64,000 nt of DNA from Spirulina sp034932185 (lineage in GTDB: Bacteria; Cyanobacteriota; Cyanobacteriia; Cyanobacteriales; Spirulinaceae). The translations under genes were made by a program, and so were the position numbers. The notes beneath the pieces were generated by a model. The model saw only the letters and a program-made list of their open reading frames with translations, did no database searches and had not been told where the DNA came from. Below are positions 1 to 8,509 of this stretch, piece by piece. The stretch lies in NCBI RefSeq assembly GCF_034932185.1, contig NZ_JAYGHW010000093.1:1-64000 (forward strand), written 5' to 3'. Every line of letters begins with the position of its first letter. Position 1 is the first letter of the stretch.

Positions 1-736
1 GGGTTTCCGGGGGGGTGGGTTGGCTGGTAATTTCTGGTGGGGTTTCCGGGGGGGTGGTGGGTAGGGGCGCAAGGGTGAGGGTGGTGGGAATGCGATCGCT
101 CAAAGGCCCGGCATAGCTGACAATGCAGTTTTGTAGCACCTCTTCCCCACCGCTACGGCAGGCAATGCCTGCACTGCGATAGCCCACATCAAAGAGGGCT
201 TGACGACGGGAGCGATCGCGGTTGCCATCGTCAATGATCAATTTCGCCACCAGCATTAAGGGGCTGCGAAAACCGCTGGCACTTTGGGCAAAAATCCCTT
301 GCTCCTGGGCTAATACCACCCCGTTGGCGGCTTGGTTGACCAAACCTTGGGCGGATTGGGACAGATTGGGGGAAACTTCTAAGGGGAGGGCGGGCCGCAG
401 GGTACGGAGAACGGCGATCGCCTCATCTAACGCCGCTAAACCCTCTTGAGTCATCACCGGATTTTCACCGGGCAAGCTCATCTCAGTAGCACTGTAGTAT
501 CCCCGCAACCCTTCAAGCCAAAGGGCATAACGGCGGGGATTGGTTCGTGCTCGGTTTAACTCTTGGAGCACTTTATATTCCAAAACAGACAGAGTGGAAT
601 TGGGGTCAAAACTTCCTGGGGCTTGGGCTAGGGTATCCGCCTCAGACTGGGCAAAGGCCGGTGCTCCGAGGGTCAGGAACCCCCAAGCAATCAAACCACT
701 AGTAAGGGTAAAGGTACAACGACGAAGAAACAACAT
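1..736 (-). CDS. CAP-domain (SCP/PR1-like) secreted protein, C-terminus cut by window edge
   Basis: This reading frame stays open from an ATG at 734-736 to the left edge of the window, giving about 245 codons with no stop. The N-terminus (MLFLRRCTFTLTSGLIAWGF) is a signal peptide, with a likely cleavage site after the AFAQ stretch. A helical segment containing LNRARTNPRRYA follows, which is the typical first helix of bacterial CAP/SCP (cysteine-rich secretory, Antigen 5, PR-1) domains. Further on are a conserved-looking segment RSRRQALFDVGYRSAGIAC and a proline/threonine-rich tail that repeats a PPET motif up to the edge. CAP proteins are extracytoplasmic; their biochemical role in cyanobacteria is mostly unknown. 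The gene is divergent from the GrpE-like gene, with about 240 bp between them. The family call is from residue patterns only, and the missing C-terminus could hold another domain. Confidence 0.75.
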   Translation of the reverse strand, partial: MLFLRRCTFTLTSGLIAWGFLTLGAPAFAQSEADTLAQAPGSFDPNSTLSVLEYKVLQELNRARTNPRRYALWLEGLRGYYSATEMSLPGENPVMTQEGLAALDEAIAVLRTLRPALPLEVSPNLSQSAQGLVNQAANGVVLAQEQGIFAQSASGFRSPLMLVAKLIIDDGNRDRSRRQALFDVGYRSAGIACRSGGEEVLQNCIVSYAGPLSDRIPTTLTLAPLPTTPPETPPEITSQPTPPET

Positions 737-979
737 AGGAATTGTCAGGAATTTTCCAGTAAACAGTAACAATAACCGGAACGCCTCAAGAAACGTTCAT
801 CAACAACGTACCCAATCTTAGCGAGATCAGTGGAGGGGCGTGGGAAAACCCGAGGGTAATTCAGGTAAAATTCTGCCCCGATTCCCCCAGGGTAATCCCG
901 CAACGGAGTTCCTCCGGCATGGGGTAAGATTGGGGGGAATTTCTCCACGTGGGCCATTGCGGCAATCCCCATAGCACTC

Positions 980-1993
980 ATGTTAATGGTTGAAGAATCC
1001 AATCTCTTTTGGTTTGGCTTAGTTCTCTGGTTGGGAGGGACAGCGTTTTTCCTGAGTTTATTGGGGGGAAATAAAAACACCCCATCCTCAGCAGCAACAT
1101 CGTCTGCCGCTCCACCGGATTCATCCCCCTTACCGCCGCTGGCCTTGGACTGTACCTATCGCTTTGATGAAATTTTGAGCGATCGCCTCAAACAAGCCAA
1201 GATCTTCACCTGGAACCAGTTTCAACGCAAAGGCGGTCTCACGCCCCTCCATCTTAAGCAACTGCGTCAAGGCCATTTAGACAAGCTCAGTTTTGGCGAA
1301 CTGAAGCGGGTGGCCACCCTCCTCAATTGGAGTTTAGAGGAACTCTTCCAAACCTATGGGATCACATTCCCCTCCCTCGGTCAAGCCTTCCAAGAGGTGG
1401 CCAAACTCCATGAACAGGGCCAACAACTCTACAACGAAAAAGTCACGCTGGAGATGGATTTAAGCACGGCCCAAACCAGTTTGGCGATCGTCCGTCAGGA
1501 TTTGGCCACCAGCCAAGAACGGGTCGAACTCCTTGAAACGGAGTTAGAGCGCCGGGAGCAGCATTGGCAAACCACCGTTGAAGATGCCAACAACCAAGTG
1601 ATCCAGCTTCAGCAGCAATGCCGCCGCCTCCGGGCCGAGGTGCAACAGCAGCGGGATCAACTCACCCTCGAATTCCAACAGGAAACCTTCGCCCTACTTC
1701 AAACCCTCTTAATGAATTTCCCCACCGCCACAGTAATGGCAGAAGTGAAGCCCAATCTCCCCGCCCGCAATGTCGTCGCCTTATTTGGCCCCCTCAAATC
1801 CCTCCTAGAGCAGTGGGACTATCAACCCATTGGCGAAGCCTGGGGACAGGTGTTCTTTGACCCCCAACTACACCAAGCCGATAGCCCCGATATCCGTGAG
1901 GGGGAATTGGTCTATGTGCGGTTTGTCGGCTATCGGGATGGGGAGCAGATCCTCTGTCCCGCTAAGGTGAGCCGCAGTCTGCCCCGCGCTTAA
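980..1993 (+). CDS. Membrane-anchored GrpE-like protein with N-terminal HTH-like segment
   Basis: This is a 337-residue protein. Residues about 8-28 form one transmembrane helix (FWFGLVLWLGGTAFFLSLLG), followed by a Ser/Ala/Pro-rich linker. Residues about 60-120 resemble an XRE-type helix-turn-helix (FQRKGGLTPLHLKQLRQG, then SFGELKRVATLLNWSLEEL). Residues about 130-235 are a long Gln/Glu-rich coiled coil. The C-terminal 70 residues (GEAWGQVFFDPQLHQA, then GELVYVRFVGYRDGEQILCP) match the beta domain of GrpE, the DnaK nucleotide-exchange factor. GrpE itself is soluble and shorter, so this is a cyanobacterial GrpE-like variant and not the housekeeping grpE. Whether it acts on DnaK is inference. 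An alternative ATG lies three codons downstream (989). No strong ribosome binding site separates the two. Confidence 0.65.
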   Translation: MLMVEESNLFWFGLVLWLGGTAFFLSLLGGNKNTPSSAATSSAAPPDSSPLPPLALDCTYRFDEILSDRLKQAKIFTWNQFQRKGGLTPLHLKQLRQGHLDKLSFGELKRVATLLNWSLEELFQTYGITFPSLGQAFQEVAKLHEQGQQLYNEKVTLEMDLSTAQTSLAIVRQDLATSQERVELLETELERREQHWQTTVEDANNQVIQLQQQCRRLRAEVQQQRDQLTLEFQQETFALLQTLLMNFPTATVMAEVKPNLPARNVVALFGPLKSLLEQWDYQPIGEAWGQVFFDPQLHQADSPDIREGELVYVRFVGYRDGEQILCPAKVSRSLPRA

Positions 1994-2032
1994 TGATGGC
2001 TTAATCCTTCAGTCGTTCCAGCATGGATGGGC

Positions 2033-2060
2033 GTAGGGGCGAAAAATTTTTCGCCCCTAC
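2033..2060. repeat. 28-nt perfect palindrome of the GTAGGGGCG family
   Basis: This is a perfect 14-bp dyad beginning GTAGGGGCGAAAAA and ending in its reverse complement. It lies between the convergent ends of the GrpE-like gene and the PatA-like gene. Related copies occur elsewhere in the window (12158, 14116, 23955, 26711, 33969, 49229, 59440, 62086). It could fold as a hairpin and act as a bidirectional terminator, but it is a dispersed repeat first. Confidence 0.85.
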
Positions 2061-2064
2061 TCGA

Positions 2065-3407
2065 CTATGCCTTTACCCAATGTTTTTGCAGTGCTGCCAG
2101 CAGTTTCGGGGCCTGGATTGGCTTACCCATAAAATCTGTGGCCCCCACCATTTTCGCCCGCACCCGATCCACTAACCCATCATTGCTGGTGAGGATCACC
2201 ACCGGCAGATTTTTAAACTGGGCAACGCGGCGAATTTGGCTACAAATTTCATAGCCATTGGCAATGGGCATCATCAGGTCTAAAAAGACAAAATCCGGTT
2301 TGTGTTGGAGGAGGGTGGGCAGGGCTTGGACGGCTTCTTGCACCCAAATCACCCGATAGCCCGCTTCCCCGAGAATTTCCTCCAAGGTGCGGCCAATTTG
2401 GGGGCTGTCATCAATGCAGATCACTACGCCCTTGGTGTCGCCGGCAGGGGAGACTGGGCATACTGGGGGGGCTGGGGCGGTGGGAGGAGCGCCGAGATCG
2501 GGGACTTCACTTAAGCCCATGGCCTGCTGCCGAACGTAGGGCAGGAGCGATCGCGTCAACGCCAGTAAATCTTTTTTGAGCAACACCGCCAAATCCCGGA
2601 GCGTCCGCTTGCCGTTAATTAACTCCGCTAACTGTTGGTAGCTCTTGGGGGGGAGGGTGGCTTGCAGTTGGTTGTGGTTTTTAACGATTGGGGCCAAGTT
2701 GGGGGAACAGAGGGCTAGGCCCGCTTGGGCCCATTGGCTCCAGAGGTTTTGGGTTTGGGTGAGCGCTCCGTCAATTTCCAGGGTCCAATTGCGGGGCAAA
2801 ATGCCGGTGTCAGCGGTGGAGGGGCGCACCCCTAAGCGGGGCGCACCCCTAAGCGGGGCGTGATCCGCAGCCACTCCGTTGGGACTTCGGGATGGGGGGG
2901 GGATTGCTCAATGGCGGCCCCTAGGGCGGTGAGTTGGATCGCTTGGAGAATTTCAAATAGAACTTCTGTGACAACCCCTTCAATCATGGCCATGACGGTT
3001 TCATTGTCCGCCAGTTGCCGTTTGGCCAAGAGGGTAAGGATTTGGTAATCCCAGCATTCAAAGTGATCACCTTGGCGAATTTTTACCTCCGCCGCTGTGT
3101 TGCTGAGTTGGTTCGAGAGCAGTTGTCGTCGCCACCGCCGCAGGGGATGGCGGCCACCCGTGGCCCAAGCCAAGCGTCCGAGGGCGAGGTAAATGCTCCA
3201 GGTTTGTTTGGGGGCAATGGTGATATCGAGGCGGCCGGTGAACTGATGCTGCTCAAAGTTGATCAGCTGCGATCGCAGGCTAGCCCCAACAATCACAGCG
3301 CTGTGGGTGGTTTGGTGATTGTCCACAGATGCGGATAATGGCAGAGAACCAGGCTGCTCCATGGCAACGGATCGATGCAAGTAGGTGGTGCGGAGAGTTG
3401 TATTCAC
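2065..3407 (-). pseudogene. PatA/PixG-family response regulator, split by a 17-bp duplication
   Basis: Two overlapping frames encode the two halves of one protein. The upstream half (191 codons from 3407) carries a PATAN (DUF4388) domain, seen in SLRSQLINFEQHQFTGRLDI and the alpha-helical segment after it. The downstream half (readable from a GTG at 2874) has a helical linker and a C-terminal receiver domain: acidic pair in CIDDS, phosphoacceptor Asp in FVFLDLMMP, Thr in VILTS and Lys in MGKP. Such PATAN-REC proteins act in cyanobacterial phototaxis, pilus control and heterocyst patterning. The halves meet in a 17-bp tandem repeat (2821-2860). Removing one unit makes 1343 nt into 1326 nt, a single 441-residue frame, which is the family's usual size. 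As it stands, translation stops just after the repeat. It could be a real null, a reversible slipped-strand switch or an assembly error. Confidence 0.85.
2821..2860. repeat. Tandem 17-bp direct repeat (2.35 copies) causing a frameshift
   Basis: The unit GGGGCGCACCCCTAAGC occurs at 2821-2837 and 2838-2854, followed by a partial third copy (GGGGCG, 2855-2860). Seventeen is not a multiple of three, so each gain or loss changes the frame of the PatA-like gene. Both copies are identical, which suggests a recent event. Confidence 0.95.
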
Positions 3408-4137
3408 GAATCATTCTCGGTCAGATGCAATGATACTTTGAAGCCCCATGTTAATAATCCTAACGCTAAAGTTCGTAAACTTGTCAAAAAGAAAGTAACG
3501 ATATGTAAACAGATTGTAATATTTTTGGGATTAAGAAGGGTTAATCCCATTGATGGGAATGGCCGCCATTTAAGGCCCCAGAGTTAGGGAAGGCAGATCC
3601 AGAATCGGGGTTAGATTTTTGGCGGACTTGGCCCATCGAGATTTGCTGCCATCGGGGATCAACCGGAGGAACAGGTTCAGCGAAATTAGCGCATTGAGAG
3701 GGTCTACCCCCTGATGAGCTTAGGTTTAACCGGGATCTTGATCCATGGGTTTCTAGGATCTGGGAGCCATTTGGTGGCTTGGATTGGGGTCAAAAATGAG
3801 CGAAAAGTTGCTGATTTTGAGAGGAGCCACTGGGCCAATTTTCACGGCATCGCTTCCCCTAAATACCGGCCATTCAGACTTAAACAATCCGTAAAATTGA
3901 GGATTGATTGCTGTAAATTAAATGGGACAAGATCCGCAAATTTTCTGATGGGAGATGGTTTTAAAAGTGAAAGTTTAAAGGATAGGTAAAGTTGAAGGTT
4001 TTTTAAGGCAAGAATTCAGTTGATTTTACCAAAGCTTTACAATTTTCCCCCTAGAGCCACTCAGGGAGGGCGACGGGGCGATCGCAATATGCCACAATGG
4101 GAGACGCTGAAAATTTGTTGAAAACCGCCCTACCCCG
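3408..4137. other. 730-bp intergenic region, no convincing gene
   Basis: This is the divergent space between the PatA-like gene and chlI. Open frames here, such as 3714-3989 on the plus strand, have poor protein-like composition and no recognisable motif. The region is more AT-rich than its neighbours and has almost no HIP1 sites apart from one near 4080. It must hold the promoters of both genes. I see no clear structured RNA. Confidence 0.6.
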
Positions 4138-5223
4138 ATGACCGTTACTCCCCAAGCCCCCCCCAAACCAGCCACCCGCCGCCTTGTTTTTCCCTTCACG
4201 GCGATTGTCGGCCAGGAAGAAATGAAGTTGGCCCTGCTGTTAAATGTCATTGACCCCAAAATTGGCGGGGTGATGATCATGGGCGATCGCGGCACCGGGA
4301 AATCCACCACGATCCGCGCCCTAGCGGATTTATTGCCAGAAATTCCCGTCGTTGAGCATGATCCCTTTAATAGCGATCCCCAAAACCCTGAATTAATGGG
4401 GGATGAAGCCCGCCACCATTACGAACAGGGGGAACCTCTCCCGACAACGACGATGAAAGTCCCCATGGTGGATCTGCCCTTGGGGGCCACGGAAGATCGC
4501 GTCTGCGGCACGATTGACATTGAAAAAGCCCTCTCCGAAGGGGTCAAGGCCTTTGAGCCGGGGCTGCTGGCTAAGGCCAATCGCGGCATCCTTTATGTGG
4601 ATGAGGTGAACTTGCTCGATGATCATTTAGTGGATGTGCTCCTGGATTCCGCCGCCAGTGGTTGGAATACCGTGGAGCGAGAGGGGATTTCGATCCGCCA
4701 TCCGGCTCGGTTTGTGTTGGTGGGTTCCGGGAACCCGGAGGAAGGGGAATTGCGCCCCCAACTCTTGGATCGCTTCGGGATGCACGCCGAGATTCGCACC
4801 GTTAAACAGCCGGCCCTCAGGGTGGAAATTGTCGAACAACGCTCCGCCTTTGACCAAGATCCCGCCGGTTTCTATCAACACCACATCACTGAGCAGGAGG
4901 CCCTGCAAGCAAAAATTGTCCAAGCCCAGGAGCGTTTGCCCCAGGTGAACCTGGATTATGATCTGCGGGTGGGGATTTCTGAGGTTTGTTCTGAGTTGGA
5001 TGTGGATGGGCTGCGGGGGGATATTGTCACGAACCGGGCCGCAAAGGCGATCGCCGCCCTCGAAGGTCGCACCACTGTCACCCTTGATGATATTCGCCGG
5101 GTTGTCACCCTCTGCCTGCGCCATCGTCTCCGCAAAGACCCCCTGGAATCCATTGATTCCGGTTATAAAGTGGAGAAAGCCTTTAACCGTGTGTTCGGCG
5201 TAGAGGCAGAGGCAAACGGCTAA
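4138..5223 (+). CDS. chlI: Magnesium chelatase ATPase subunit I
   Basis: ChlI is the AAA+ motor of magnesium chelatase. With ChlD and ChlH it inserts Mg2+ into protoporphyrin IX, the first committed step of chlorophyll synthesis. The 361 residues have the usual length and order: Walker A GDRGTGKST near residue 47, the ChlI-type segment that runs through DPQNPELMGDEARHHYEQG, Walker B ILYVDEVNLLDDH near residue 155, sensor/arginine-finger region around GNPEEGELRPQLLDRFG, and a C-terminal AAA lid. Fourteen bases after its stop the MlaF-like gene starts, so the three genes to 7442 may be co-transcribed, although the functional link is unclear. The family identification is very secure. Confidence 0.97.
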   Translation: MTVTPQAPPKPATRRLVFPFTAIVGQEEMKLALLLNVIDPKIGGVMIMGDRGTGKSTTIRALADLLPEIPVVEHDPFNSDPQNPELMGDEARHHYEQGEPLPTTTMKVPMVDLPLGATEDRVCGTIDIEKALSEGVKAFEPGLLAKANRGILYVDEVNLLDDHLVDVLLDSAASGWNTVEREGISIRHPARFVLVGSGNPEEGELRPQLLDRFGMHAEIRTVKQPALRVEIVEQRSAFDQDPAGFYQHHITEQEALQAKIVQAQERLPQVNLDYDLRVGISEVCSELDVDGLRGDIVTNRAAKAIAALEGRTTVTLDDIRRVVTLCLRHRLRKDPLESIDSGYKVEKAFNRVFGVEAEANG

Positions 5224-5237
5224 GGAGGCGATCGCCC

Positions 5238-6023
5238 ATGGCTCCAGAGCCAATTATTCAACTGCGCAACGTCACCAAACGGTTTGGGAACAGCGTGATT
5301 CTCAATGGGGTAGATTTAGACATCTACCCCGGCGAGGCTCTGGCGATCATTGGCCCCTCCGGCACGGGGAAATCGACGATTTTACGCATTATTGCCGGAC
5401 TGCTCGAACCCGATAGCGGCGAAATTTACATTAAGGGCCAGCGGCGCAAAGGATTAATCGAAGACCACCCCGACCCGATTACGATCAGCATGGTGTTTCA
5501 GCAGGCGGCCCTGTTTGACTCCCTGACGGTGGCGGAAAATGTTGGGTTTAGCCTGTTTCAACATTCACGGCTACCGGCAGCCACCATTGAGCAGTTGGTG
5601 CGGGAGCGGTTGGCGTTGGTGGGGTTGGGGGATATTGGCGATCGCTTCCCTGCCCAGCTTTCCGGGGGGATGAAAAAACGGGTCAGTTTTGCCCGCGCCA
5701 TTATGATCAACCCGGAAAACCCGGCCCATAACCCAGAGGTGATCCTCTACGATGAACCCACCGCCGGCCTCGACCCCATCGCCTCAACGGTGATTGAAGA
5801 CCTGGTGCGCCATCTCCAGCGGGATACCGGGAACTGTGACACCTATGTGATGGTCACGCACCAAGACAGTACGATCCGACGCACCGCTGACCGGGTGATT
5901 TTTTTATTTGGCGGCCAGGTGCAATGGGATGGGCCGGTGACGGAGATTGATCACACACCGAACCCTTTAGTGCGGCAGTTTTTCAGCGCTAGCATTGAAG
6001 GGCCGATCCCAATTATTGCTTAG
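5238..6023 (+). CDS. ABC transporter ATPase, MlaF-like (lipid transport)
   Basis: This 261-residue ATPase has Walker A GPSGTGKST (about residue 39), Q-loop SMVFQQAALFDSL, the signature LSGGMKKRVSFARA, Walker B VILYDEPTAGLDP and the H-loop VTHQD. The AGLDPIAS stretch after Walker B and the modified signature with MKKR are typical of the MlaF/MCE-associated branch (Synechocystis Sll1002 type). That branch energises phospholipid or glycolipid movement between membranes. A strong ribosome binding site (AAGGAGG) precedes the ATG. The MCE subunit gene follows at 6108. The permease (MlaE/Ycf63) is not in this window and must be encoded elsewhere, as is usual in cyanobacteria. Confidence 0.9.
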   Translation: MAPEPIIQLRNVTKRFGNSVILNGVDLDIYPGEALAIIGPSGTGKSTILRIIAGLLEPDSGEIYIKGQRRKGLIEDHPDPITISMVFQQAALFDSLTVAENVGFSLFQHSRLPAATIEQLVRERLALVGLGDIGDRFPAQLSGGMKKRVSFARAIMINPENPAHNPEVILYDEPTAGLDPIASTVIEDLVRHLQRDTGNCDTYVMVTHQDSTIRRTADRVIFLFGGQVQWDGPVTEIDHTPNPLVRQFFSASIEGPIPIIA

Positions 6024-6107
6024 GATCAAAAACCTGAAAAAATCCCTAGGGCTGATGCCATCCCTTGAAATTGGCTTAGGATTGATCTGTTGTGAGGAGA
6101 TGCCCCG

Positions 6108-7442
6108 ATGCGATCGCGAACCCTTCGAGAAGGCTCCATTGGCCTGTTTATCCTAATGGGCGTGGCCCTGTTTGGTCTATTGATCCTGTGGTTGCGCGGT
6201 GTCCGATTTAGCCGGGATAGTTACACGATCTACATCGAATTGAGCGACAGTAACGGTATGATCGTCGGCGGCGCGGTGCGCTACCGGGGCGTGAAGGTGG
6301 GGACGATTGAGGAACTCACCCCAACAACCAACGGCATTGAAGCCAGGGTGTTAATTTCCCCCGCTGATTTGCTGATGTCGAAAAATGCCCAGGTGGAGGC
6401 GAACCAATCGGGGCTGATTAGCGAAACCACCATTGATATCACCCCCTTAAGCCAGGTTCCCAACCCGGATCAACTGCCCTCCCCCTTGAGCCGCCGCTGT
6501 AACCGGGAAATGGTGATCTGTAATGGCGATCGCCTCCAAGGGGTGACAGGCATTAGCTTCAACGCCGCCATCCGCAGCACGATCCGCCTCAGTGAACGGC
6601 TCACCGACCCCGAATTTTTCGACAATATTACCGACCTCACCAGCAATGCCAGCCTTGCCGCCGCCCAAGTCGCAGCTTTGGGCGCAGAGTTAACGCGGCT
6701 CTCCCAATCGGTACGGGGGGAATTAGGGGTAGTTTCCACCACAGCCAACAGTTTTTCCACCACGGCCCAAGATCTCTCCATCGCCGCCCGCGACATTACC
6801 ACCATCGCCGCCACCTCCGCTCGTCAGATCAACAGCACCGTCGCCGCCTACGAAGGCACAGCCGAAGAACTCAATGCCCTCGCGGGTAATATCAATGGGC
6901 TGATTGCGGAAAATCAAGCCAATATTGGTACAACCCTCAATAGTATTAGCTCCACCAGCAATGAATTAACGGTTTTAATTCGCAACTTCAACACCACATT
7001 AGAATCCGCAGATACCCGCGAGCTATTGGATAATTTGGAACTCCTCACCGCCAACGCCGCCGAAGCATCCAATGCTTTAAAAACCGCCGCCGATGCCTTT
7101 AACGATCCCACCACGATCTTGACGCTGCAACGGACGATGAACGCCGCCCGGGCCACCTTTGAAAACACTCAAAAAATTACCGCCGATCTCGATGAACTGA
7201 CGGGAAACCCTAGCTTTCGGCGGGATATTGAGCGGTTGATTCGGGGTTTGAGTGGTTTGGTTTCTTCAACCCAAGAGTTAGAACAACAGATCGGTATTGC
7301 CCAACAGTTACAACTTGATGCTGAGGCCATTGAGGCGGCCAACGCTACCGTTGAGGTTCCCCAGGGGGATGAGCCAATTTTGCGATCGCCCTCCCCCGAA
7401 GCCCGACGACGGGCCGCCGTCCAGGTCTTTACCGAACCCTAA
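6108..7442 (+). CDS. MCE-family (MlaD/Ycf22-like) substrate-binding protein
   Basis: This 444-residue protein has one N-terminal transmembrane anchor (IGLFILMGVALFGLLILWL, residues about 10-29). An MCE domain follows at about residues 40-120, seen in YTIYIELSDSNGMIVGGAVR, YRGVKVGTIEEL and SGLISETTIDITPL. A long alpha-helical, Ala/Thr/Asn-rich region (about 170-410) would form the periplasmic helical barrel or tube seen in MCE proteins. It pairs with the ATPase just upstream (gap 84 bp, with a GAGGAG ribosome binding site). It likely carries lipid between plasma and outer (or thylakoid) membranes. Its stop overlaps by 4 bp the stop of the convergent PBP4-like gene. Confidence 0.9.
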   Translation: MRSRTLREGSIGLFILMGVALFGLLILWLRGVRFSRDSYTIYIELSDSNGMIVGGAVRYRGVKVGTIEELTPTTNGIEARVLISPADLLMSKNAQVEANQSGLISETTIDITPLSQVPNPDQLPSPLSRRCNREMVICNGDRLQGVTGISFNAAIRSTIRLSERLTDPEFFDNITDLTSNASLAAAQVAALGAELTRLSQSVRGELGVVSTTANSFSTTAQDLSIAARDITTIAATSARQINSTVAAYEGTAEELNALAGNINGLIAENQANIGTTLNSISSTSNELTVLIRNFNTTLESADTRELLDNLELLTANAAEASNALKTAADAFNDPTTILTLQRTMNAARATFENTQKITADLDELTGNPSFRRDIERLIRGLSGLVSSTQELEQQIGIAQQLQLDAEAIEAANATVEVPQGDEPILRSPSPEARRRAAVQVFTEP

Positions 7443-8341
7443 ACCGGATTGCAACTGTACTGGCGAGCCACCTGCACCATAATGTTATCCACACCATTCA
7501 CCAAGACCTGCCCTGTTTGGCCGGGATGGTTTACCACTACGCTGACAATTAATGTCCCAAATTGGGCATGATCCACATAACCCGATAGGGCGCGTACCCC
7601 ATTGAGTGTGCCGGTTTTGGCGTGAACGATACCAAAGGCGGGGGTAGCGCGGAGGCGATTGGTGAGCGTACCGCTTTGGCCCGCAACGGGGAGGGAGCGT
7701 AAAAAGACATCATAGCCATAGCCCATTGCATGCATTCCCCGCAGGGTGGTGGCGATCGCCCTCGGTGTAGCGAGGTTTTGGCGGGATAACCCCGAACCAT
7801 CCACCTGCCGGAAAGCCCCCCGATTTACCCCCAAGGGTTCCAAGGCATTTTGGATTGCGGCTGCCCCCCCAATACCGCGAAACAAGGTATCAGCATAGGC
7901 ATTATTGCTCACCTGGTTGGTGGTATAAACCCAGCTACTGAGGTTGGTGGATTGGATGGGAGAACGGGGATCAAAAAGTTGGAGGGCGGCGGCGGTGGTG
8001 AAGAGTTTGATATTCGAGGCGGGAATAAAAAACTCATCGGCATTACGACTGTACAAAACTTCACCCGTGGCCAGGCTTTCAACGTAAACGCCCCATTTGC
8101 CATTGCGGTGGGCCGGTTGCTGCAAAATACTGTTGATGTTGTTGCTCATTTGGGCCATGCAGGCCGCAGGCATCACCGCAGTTTGGGCGGAGGGAATAGG
8201 GAGGGGCGGTTCTGGGCTGATCTGCACCGCATCAACGGCGTAGGCTTCCGGTTGAGGATTGGCGATCGCCATCGGAGCCATTCCTCCCGTCAACATCAGG
8301 CAAGTTAACGCAAAGCCACTGGCTTGTGAACGATTGAACAT
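7439..8341 (-). CDS. PBP4-type D-Ala-D-Ala carboxypeptidase/endopeptidase (S13)
   Basis: This periplasmic peptidoglycan hydrolase trims or cleaves D-Ala cross-links. Three active-site motifs are present: SxxK in PASNIKLFTTA, SxN in VSNNAYADTL and KTG in VHAKTGTLNGVRALSGY. The frame is open for 48 codons further upstream, but the ATG at 8341 gives MFNRSQASGFALTCLMLTGG, a proper signal peptide, so I chose that start. The mature part is about 270 residues. That is shorter than classical S13 enzymes, which carry large insert domains between the SxxK and SxN motifs; here SxxK and SxN are close together, so the inserts are largely lost. Convergent with the MCE gene. Confidence 0.85.
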   Translation of the reverse strand: MFNRSQASGFALTCLMLTGGMAPMAIANPQPEAYAVDAVQISPEPPLPIPSAQTAVMPAACMAQMSNNINSILQQPAHRNGKWGVYVESLATGEVLYSRNADEFFIPASNIKLFTTAAALQLFDPRSPIQSTNLSSWVYTTNQVSNNAYADTLFRGIGGAAAIQNALEPLGVNRGAFRQVDGSGLSRQNLATPRAIATTLRGMHAMGYGYDVFLRSLPVAGQSGTLTNRLRATPAFGIVHAKTGTLNGVRALSGYVDHAQFGTLIVSVVVNHPGQTGQVLVNGVDNIMVQVARQYSCNPV

Positions 8342-8509
8342 CGGAAAAATCTCAAGAGTGTGAAGAATTTTGTGATCATACACCACAGTTGAGACGTTAA
8401 TGCTATGGGATGGTTGCAGGGGGAAGGAAAGAGGATAGAGAAGTAGAGAAGAGAGGAAAGAGTCAGGTTTAATGCTCTCCCCCACTTCCTACTTCCTACC
8501 CCTCACTCA

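Noticed and set aside
3714..3989. 91-codon plus-strand frame in the gap between the PatA-like gene and chlI
   Set aside because: The translated sequence has no recognisable domain, unusual composition and no good ribosome binding site; the region looks like ordinary promoter DNA.
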